A stretch of 64,000 nucleotides of DNA from Struthio camelus (Eukaryota; Chordata; Aves; Struthioniformes; Struthionidae). Numbering within the stretch: the first letter of the stretch is position 1; each line of letters opens with the position of its first letter. The stretch covers positions 26,148,997-26,212,996 of the forward strand of contig NC_090953.1 of NCBI RefSeq assembly GCF_040807025.1, given 5' to 3'. A program made the translations under genes and the position numbers. Below are positions 56,950 to 64,000 of this stretch, piece by piece. Below the pieces are notes generated by a model. The model saw nothing but the letters and a program-made list of their open reading frames with translations. It did not search any database and had not been told where the DNA came from.

Positions 56950-58217
56950 GTATGTCTCGTCTAAATCTCCTGGCACTAAGACCTCTCCCAAAGAGGAAAG
57001 CCACCACGGACACACTCCGATTTCATTGGAAACTAACTGTATTGTGTTGCATAGCGATACACACAGCAAGATGTCCTTAGCCTCTTCACTGTGGACTCAC
57101 ACGTACCTGTATACACAATCAGCTCCTTGTCAGCCCCTCCTCTGAACCCAGCACTATGTGTTTGGGGCATGAGGGAGCTGGACAGGAAGAGGGTGGAGTC
57201 TTTCTCTTCTTGGCTTTCATCACTTGAAATCTGAGCCCCAGCATGGGCAGGAGGCGATTTACAGTATCATACCATACCGACTCTTTGGTCTACAGCTAGA
57301 CTTTGAGGGATCTCACAGAGCCTTTGTTTCAGAAGAGAAGCCCTTCTCCCACAACAACCTGAGCACATGCTTAGTGCCTGTGCACTGTGAGTGCAAGCTC
57401 AAAACGCCACCAGTCTCAATGCTATAAATGGCTCAAAAGTACGGCACTGTCACCTGGAAACAGAGAAAGTGAATGGTGTTTTGCTCTAGATTAGACTCAC
57501 CTGGTTAGTTATCAAAACAGACTCCCCAGAAGCCAGTCATTAAATAACTGCAAGTTTTTAAACCGGGAACAGAGCTAGTCATAGACAGAGAGACTGACAC
57601 AGACATAGACACGGAGCTATGTTTTGTAAGTTCTGCTATGTTCTGAGCCTTTCAGAGTGGATGTGGATCACCCCAACAAAGTGGTTTTCCTGCAGCTATG
57701 AAGACAAAAGCATCCCAAAGCAGAAGCTCTCACAATCTATAATCGCTCATTTCTGGAAGGTAGGGCTTTAAGCAAATCTCCTGAGAAAATCGGACTACAA
57801 TTTTTGGCAACCCTGCATGTGCAGATGAACAAAAGCCGCAATCTTGGTCTGATGCTCATGGTCCTGCCCTCTCACCTGGAGAGGCACAAGGGCACCTATG
57901 TCATGAGCTCAGCTGTGTTCCCACACTGCCCAGCTCTCTGCGAGTGCTGGGAAAGCACATGCTGAGCAGCGTTTGATGGTGTCTGGGCCACAACATAGGG
58001 CTGTCTGAATCCACCTTGGGGTCAGTATTTGAACTTGTCTGATTTAAAGACAGAGTTTCCAATTGACCTCTCGTTGAATGCTCACCAAGGCTTGGATTAC
58101 AGATTGGGCCTTCCCTCCTTTCACCTCTGTGGTTTGCAGGCTTAAAAGGTCATTTTCCTTTGATGCATGCTCTTGTTTATTCTGGTAAGACCTTCACCCT
58201 CCTTGTTTCTCTTGCAG
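56950..58217 (+). other. Intron 1, right arm
   Basis: Bounded by GTATGT and TTTCTCTTGCAG. Nothing else is recognised. Confidence 0.5.
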
Positions 58218-58706
58218 AGTGTTTCTGAAAAGTCAGCTGATTTCCCACCTCTCAAGACAATGCTGACATCTCCACCAGGCACTAGCAAAGAACTTGATAA
58301 AAGAATCACAGGTGTCGTGAAGAAAACAACCTCACCTGATGTGCCTTGCCACTGTCCTGGCCACTCTCCCTCTGGCACTCCTGATTGCCTCAAAGAAGAG
58401 GCATTAGTCTCAGCCCTCCAAGATTTTGCCAGTCAAGTTGTTTTCCAAGTGTTGGATGAAGCAATGGAAGATGGATGCCACCTCCCTGACAAACCCCAGA
58501 GACGCAGAGAGGCTGAGCCAAAGCCACCTGGGGCGGAAAGTCAGACCAGGCCTCTATCTGTGCCACTTCCACTACTGAAAACCAAGCCTAGACCACCACT
58601 GGATAAACTGCCACCCAGACCAAAATGTGAGCCACCTCCATGGCATAAGCTTAAAACGAAAGGGAAGGAGCCAGAGATGGTTGAAGAAAAGCCTCTGGTT
58701 TCCCAG
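58218..58706 (+). CDS. Middle exon of the three-exon gene, right arm
   Basis: 163 codons, phase 0 at both ends, identical to the left-arm exon by translation. A helical segment (ALVSALQDFASQVVFQVL) precedes a Pro/Lys-rich, probably disordered tail. The acceptor TTTCTCTTGCAG is at 58217 and the donor GTATCT at 58707. Confidence 0.6.
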
Positions 58707-60731
58707 GTATCTTTCTCATTTTCCAGCTCCACCAAAATTGCATCAGTGGAATAGTCAAATGTCGCTGGTGTTAGGTCTGTCTTTCCTTTTGGAGTAGTCA
58801 CCTGGCGGCCAGTGTACCTCATTGACACGGTGGAGACACATATGCATGGGAAATTATGTCGTCGCTGTGCTGGTGGTTACAGTATTTCATGCTTGTGTTG
58901 CACTCTGTGTCTGGGAGGCAAATTCACTGCTGGGATAGGCAGTAATGTATGATGCACGCTACAGGAAAACAGGAATGCCTGGTAACGTCCCTTGAGCATA
59001 ACTAAAGGCAGGGCGGTCAGCAGGAACAGCAGTTCTCTGGAGAGTGGCTTTTCCTGTTGCCTTACTCTCATCCTCTCCCCTTTCCACTTCTCTCCCCTGT
59101 GCTGCTCCACAGTGGCTTTCCATCCCTGGCTAGGCAGCCACTTCCGCTTATGAAACACTGCGCAGAGAGATCTTGCCGGGAGACCAGTAAACCAGAGCTG
59201 GGTGGATGCCAGCGGCAGTTTCACTCAGCTTGTAAGTGGTGCTCGGTCACTGAGGAGATGTTGCCTTGCTGGTTTGTGATGTGCGCTCTTTCAAGGATGG
59301 TTGTCAGAGACCACAAGTGGGTGTTTTCCGTAGTCAGTCTCTCTCACAGAAGGCATAGGCAGGTTCTGAGGCAAAGGTGTGCCTGGGTGCTCTCGGTGGC
59401 CACTTCTGCTCCAGGCTGACCCGCTTAGCACAAATCAGTTAGCTGCACAAAATGTCCCCATGTTCCACGTTGCTGATTTTTCCTCTGGTGAGTAGCCAAA
59501 CCAGCAACATCCCTCAACCTGATGCTGCCAGCACTTGGCTGAGTACGCTGCTTATGCACGCTGCAGCGAGCTGAGTGCTCTAGAGCTACCGCGGACACTT
59601 GCTTGGGCCTCCTGCCAGATCAGAGGGAGTTAGCTCCACCTTCTGAGTTCTTAAGAATAATTCCCATGGCAGCAGCCAGCAGCCTGGGAGATCTCAGCCT
59701 TGCTGTGAGCAGCGTATCAGGGCTCTCATGAGAGACCAGATAGATCTGGAAATCGTAATTGTTGTTCGTAGCCCTTTGGAAGACATCCTGAGGCACAAAT
59801 ACCAGTGTGTGTTCAGATTTCTCTTCTAGCTGACACTCTACCATAAGGGGGTACTGGCAAGCCCTGGGACAGCTGTGCTGATGGGATTTGTGTGGTGATC
59901 CCTGGCCAAGGTGTTTTGTGAAGTGGCAGTTGATCTAATGCCACCACCAGGGAGACCTGCAGGGCACGAGAAGACCAGCTCCCTTTCAGAACCCAGAACT
60001 GCCTTTGTGCAGGCTTCCCTCTCCAAAGACAAGAGGCACCGCTTGGCTCCTGGGGAGCAGTGGGATGGGTTCCGCATGGGTTCTGGGTGAAGATTTCCTT
60101 CCCTGGAGGGCCAGGAAGTCCGTACTCTTTGTGGATCTCCCCAGGAAACTTCCCAGGCCTGGAATCCTCTGGCCTTCCTGACCCACAGGATACCAGGTTC
60201 CACCTCCCAGCGAGACCAGTCTGCAGGAAAGAGCTTCAGCTTGTCTTGGCCCCAGCCATGCCAGTGCACAGCACACCACCTTCTCCGGGGCTTTATTTTA
60301 CTAAGTGTGGGGGTTTACCATGCACATCTCTGCATAAGCCAGTCCAAGGGCTCCCTTCGCAGTGGAGAGTGGAAATGGGGGCCTGACCCGTTGTCTACCA
60401 CACTGAGATCCAAAAGCATGACCTCAGATTCAGTGCAGTTCTCTTATATTTAGAAAATCTCATCTTACTGATTTTTAGAAACACCATTGACATGTGCAGC
60501 CCAGGTGATGTCTCCCTAGTAACATTTTTTTGCGGTTGCAAAATGCAGACAGGTCGTTAAGCTATAGCCAGTCTTTGTTTGAAATCAGCTGCTTCCTGGG
60601 TTGAGATCACATTGTTTTCAAGCTTGACTGCTTGAAAGACATCTAGTGAGCAGTTTAATGTGGGGAAAAGGAAAACAAATCTAAGTAAAGGAAAGCATTC
60701 ACCCATCAGTTAATAACTGTTTCTGTTATAG
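58707..60731 (+). other. Intron 2, right arm
   Basis: Bounded by GTATCT and TTCTGTTATAG. Nothing else is recognised. Confidence 0.5.
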
Positions 60732-62264
60732 ATGGCTTTAGATGAAGTACTGAATACTAACGCTATACTGACAAAAGCTGTGGCAGAAGTGACTGGAATC
60801 TTATATACAGCTGTGTCAGATGGGGAAGCCAGAAGTAAAGAGAAATGTCATGCTGTTTTGGAGGATCCCCAGTTCTCTTCAGGCAACTCTGGCAGCCGCA
60901 GCCTATGCAGTGAGGAGCTACATGGTTTGTTGGAAAGTCTGCCCTCCAGCAGCACACGGAAGGTTGTCCCAGGAACAAGCATAAAGCCCACCGTCTCACC
61001 AAGTTGTTTCAACCCCATAGCAGGGGAGAAGACAGCTCCTCTACAGCCTCAAAAACCATCTTTCCCATCACTGCCCAGAAGGACCTGAATGTCTCTGGAA
61101 TTGGAGGCATGGAGAAAAAGAAAGGTGCCTCGGGATCTTTGCAGCTTTCACAGGGCCATTACAAGCATGGGACCTAACACAGAGCTGCCAAAGAAGTTGC
61201 TTTTGAGCCAAACTTGTTCTGAATCTCCATTAGGAAGGAAAGATGCCAAGCTTCCCAGGTGGATTAACAGTGGTGTTGACTTGGGTGGAAAGCGAGACTA
61301 TCCTAGCTACAGCATTTTAAAAAATGTATTTGAGGAGCAGACAACCCCAGAAGCACAGGATACTGTTGAGGCAGCTGAGAGTGTGGTCTGGGAGGTGTAC
61401 GAGAGGGTGAAAGAGCTGGGTCAGTCTGTTTACATCTTAAGGGAGGCTCCCCTGGAGTTTAGTGGAAGATTGTTTGGCAGCACTGAAAGAATAGCACCTT
61501 CTGCAGCTCTGCATCCAACGCCCCAGGAAGAAATTCAACTGGTTGCTAGAGCGATTGTAGCAATTGTTTTTGATAACTTTGGCAAGTGTTTGGTATCCAG
61601 CATGTCAGACAAATCAGAGCCAGGACTTTCAGCCAGGATCCAGAAGCTTATTGACAGAGAAGCAAGGCAAGCTGCCAAACTGGGAGAAACCAGATTTAGG
61701 CAAGCTGAATTACCAGTTTATGACAGGGCATTTTCTCCAGCTTCTAATGACAAAATCACCAAAGATAAAATAGTAAAACTTCCCGTTGAAAATACTTCTC
61801 ACATGCAACAGCAGCTGGACTCCTTCATTAAGAAAAAGGTTGAAAAAAAAAAGAATCAAAAGGCAGTGCTCTCAGAGGACAGTTCAGAAGAGGAAGATAG
61901 AGTGGTGAGAGGGATAATTGATTCCATCTTAGATCAGTGCCACCAGCCTCTGACTGAACTCAGTTCAGGGCTGAACCCTGGAAGCCATGTAGCAGAAAAG
62001 CTCGGACCGACATACAGAAACGAGAGCTTTCTCAATCAGGATGCTGTAAGGCCAGAAAGAATGAAAATGCCGGTCCGAAAACTGAAGAAGAATCGTCCAA
62101 GGACCAGATTTCTTCCTATCAGCATCCCTGGGATGGCCATCTATTCAGAGAAAGCAGCACAAATGGAAGAGGAAATTTCACATCATCTCCTCTCATCTAT
62201 CCTCCGTGGCTGTGAGCAAGATGCTCTTACCAGCCCAGGAAAGATTCATAGGTCCACGTACTAG
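60732..62264 (+). CDS. Last exon of the three-exon gene, right arm, with in-frame TGA
   Basis: Mirror of 14867-16399. 118 codons run to TGA at 61086-61088, then 391 codons follow in the same frame to TAG at 62262-62264. The codon after the TGA is ATG, so a predictor may call two genes here. The open frame and the common acceptor argue for one exon. Confidence 0.55.
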
Positions 62265-62434
62265 ACATCTGTGTCCACATCAAGATCTTTGAAGGCCATG
62301 CTAGAAACCCTCCTTAAACCAAGACCAGCCTTTCACGCCTCCCTGCTTTGGAGGCAATGTGCTGGGGAGGCTTGAGGAAGACAGAGACAGCATTTGAAGT
62401 TTAAGCCAGAGCTTTTTGCATCAGGTTACACGAC

Positions 62435-62440
62435 AATAAA
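62435..62440 (+). promoter_or_regulatory. Polyadenylation signal of the right-arm gene copy
   Basis: AATAAA about 170 bp after the last stop codon. Confidence 0.6.
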
Positions 62441-64000
62441 CCCTAGTTTGGTTTCTTCTATCACACTAATGAGTGAACTTCAGAAACCTTAATATGAGCA
62501 CAGAGTTTCTATGCCTCTGCTACAGAAGGCTGTTAATCCAAACTCTCTTTGGAATAGCAGACTGGGACACCCTAGGGGTGTGGGTTCCCTAATATCAAAT
62601 CCCTTTAGATGCAGCATTACAGACAAGGCCATCACTGCCTTTGGCTATGGGTGTTAATACTTGGCTGTGTCTCCAGGAAAGCCCTTTCCCAATGACTTTG
62701 CATCACAGTGCCAGGTCTGCCATCAGCAGTATTCCAGGTTTCTTCCCTCCTCTCTTGTGAAGCTGTAAATGCTGTTCCTTTGGACGTGCTTTTCCATTTG
62801 TATTCAGCCCTGTGGATGTCTAGGAATTTGAGACAGTCCAGTACAACATACATTTGCTTGCCTCTTGTGCTGCTCCTCACTAAGAACATTTGTGATACTA
62901 GTTGCACTGACTCTTTGGTTCCTCTTACCTCATACCTTCCAGGTGGAGTTGCTGCTGCCTCATCTAGACTCTGCTTTTGGCTAATATGCTTTCCAACAAA
63001 AGCTTCTTTTTCTTTGCTTTGTTTTTTTTCCTTCAATATTCTGTTAGTTTGAGGCAATATTCTGTTAGTTTGAGTTCTGTTAGTTACTTTTTTCCTATGT
63101 CTTCCCCTCCTTAAGATCCTGCAGAGCCACCAGTTGAACAGTCCTAACAGGCATTTCTCCTTGAATTGCCAAGGGCAGATCAACCACCTGCACTCCATTT
63201 TCCCATCCTGTGGCCATCTAGAAGGAGAATTACTTGCTTCATGCTTCAACAAGCAGCATTACACATGTACTGCCTGCTGATACCTGCAGTGCTGGCTTCT
63301 TGATTTAGTAAAGAAGAGCGCCAGGATGCTGCTGATGCTCCTGGAGCTGTTCTGCAAGAATTAGGGTGTGACTCTTGGATCTGCACAGGCAACGTTTTGG
63401 CAGTGTGGGTGCAGGATGATCTTGGTGAAATGGCGGGCCTCCAGACAGAGAAGTTCAGGAAAGCTCCTACTATGCAAGCCCACTTCTGGGGCCGGGGCGG
63501 GGTGGTGGTGTGTGCAGGTTTTCAGCTTAGGTCTGTGCAAATCTTCCTGCCCCTTTGAAGCCTTGTTCCGGCCATCTCAGACAGCCTTTTGTAGCTGAAA
63601 TGCATTGACAGTCCTCTCTGTTGTAGCTACTTAGCTGCAATGTGAGCCCACCCTCCACAACCAGGAGGCAAGCGTTAAGGCACTTTCCATTATACTCTAG
63701 TTTTTGCGGGCAGAACATGCAAGGCTGTGCACCCTGCAAGTGGAACATCTTATCTGACCTTGCCTTAGCCCTGTTTTTTTGTACAAAGTTGAAGAAATGC
63801 AAAGAGACCAGTTTATTCCAGCCAGCAGTACAAAAGTTGTTCAAAGGTAACACCAGAAGAGATGCAAAATCAGCTAACGAATAATTATAAGATATACCAT
63901 TTAAGACTGGCAGGGAACTATCTTGTACTGTGACATGGCAAAGGGATCGGTAAAACTAGGAATCGTAGATAGATCTGACTGCTTATGTAAACTAAAGTAT
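62441..64000. other. Right arm, 3' flank of the three-exon gene, to window end
   Basis: Mirror of 13131-14690. No gene is supported. Identity to the left arm continues to the last base. Confidence 0.5.

Larger units (their letters stand above)
56414..62440 (+). pseudogene. Three-exon host gene, right-arm copy, interrupted (possibly FSIP2-like)
   Basis: Mirror of 14691-20717. The exons at 56414-56949, 58218-58706 and 60732-62264 join in phase 0 with consensus splice sites, and AATAAA lies at 62435. It has the same frame change in the first exon and the same in-frame TGA in the last exon as the left-arm copy. The disruptions therefore either predate the duplication or were copied between arms. 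The gene is transcribed away from the palindrome centre. Identity is uncertain: the recurring amphipathic stretches recall the sperm-tail protein FSIP2, from memory only. Confidence 0.5.
39789..64000. repeat. Palindrome right arm, running past the window end
   Basis: Reverse-complement copy of 13131-37305, with the inner boundary where the match to the left arm stops (GACATCAA at 37298-37305 pairs with TTGATGTC at 39789-39796). The last bases of the window still match the left arm at 13131-13140, so the arm is cut by the window. Its content mirrors the left arm. From the spacer outwards it has tRNA-Gly, tRNA-iMet, retroviral fossil, CR1 pair, CR1 debris, GT-rich DNA and the three-exon gene. 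Confidence 0.97.

Noticed and set aside
61086-61088. TGA as a selenocysteine codon
   Set aside because: No recognisable selenocysteine insertion element or redox motif (CxxU or similar) around it, and the protein type does not suggest a selenoprotein.

Overview
The window looks like nuclear DNA from a bird. It carries several CR1 LINEs with the CR1 3' terminal octamer (ATTCTGTG), olfactory-receptor remains, Pol III tRNA genes, a gamma-like endogenous retrovirus fossil and spliced exons. The species cannot be named from the sequence alone.

The dominant structure is a giant palindrome. Bases 13131-37305 (left arm) reappear as the reverse complement at 39789-64000 (right arm) around a 2,483-bp spacer (37306-39788). 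The right arm runs off the window end, so each arm is longer than 24.1 kb. The arms look almost identical by eye. I could find one substitution (in the initiator-tRNA gene), one homopolymer length difference and one minisatellite difference (2 versus 4 copies of a 19-bp unit).

Outside the palindrome (1-13130) lie, in order: a nest of CR1 pieces (1-2411); AT-rich DNA with no recognisable gene; a 3.3-kb CR1 with an uninterrupted 973-codon ORF2 (5140-8460); an OR12D-like olfactory receptor pseudogene (9500-10410); and a second, more decayed olfactory receptor pseudogene (11355-11830).

From the outside inwards, each arm carries: a three-exon gene of uncertain identity, possibly FSIP2-like, transcribed away from the palindrome centre, with a frameshift in its first recognised exon and an in-frame TGA in its last; GT-rich minisatellite DNA; old CR1 debris; a sequon-rich membrane-protein-like fragment; a head-to-head pair of young CR1s bracketing part of a retroviral fossil; the rest of that fossil with one LTR; an initiator tRNA-Met gene; duplicated GC-rich spacer DNA; and a tRNA-Gly(UCC) gene. 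The spacer holds a third, identical tRNA-Gly gene and a degenerate tRNA-Ser.

Such long, near-identical arms carrying a possibly reproductive gene resemble the ampliconic palindromes of sex chromosomes, whose arms are kept alike by gene conversion. A very recent inverted duplication or an assembly error are the alternatives. The asymmetric spacer argues against a simple fold-back read artefact.
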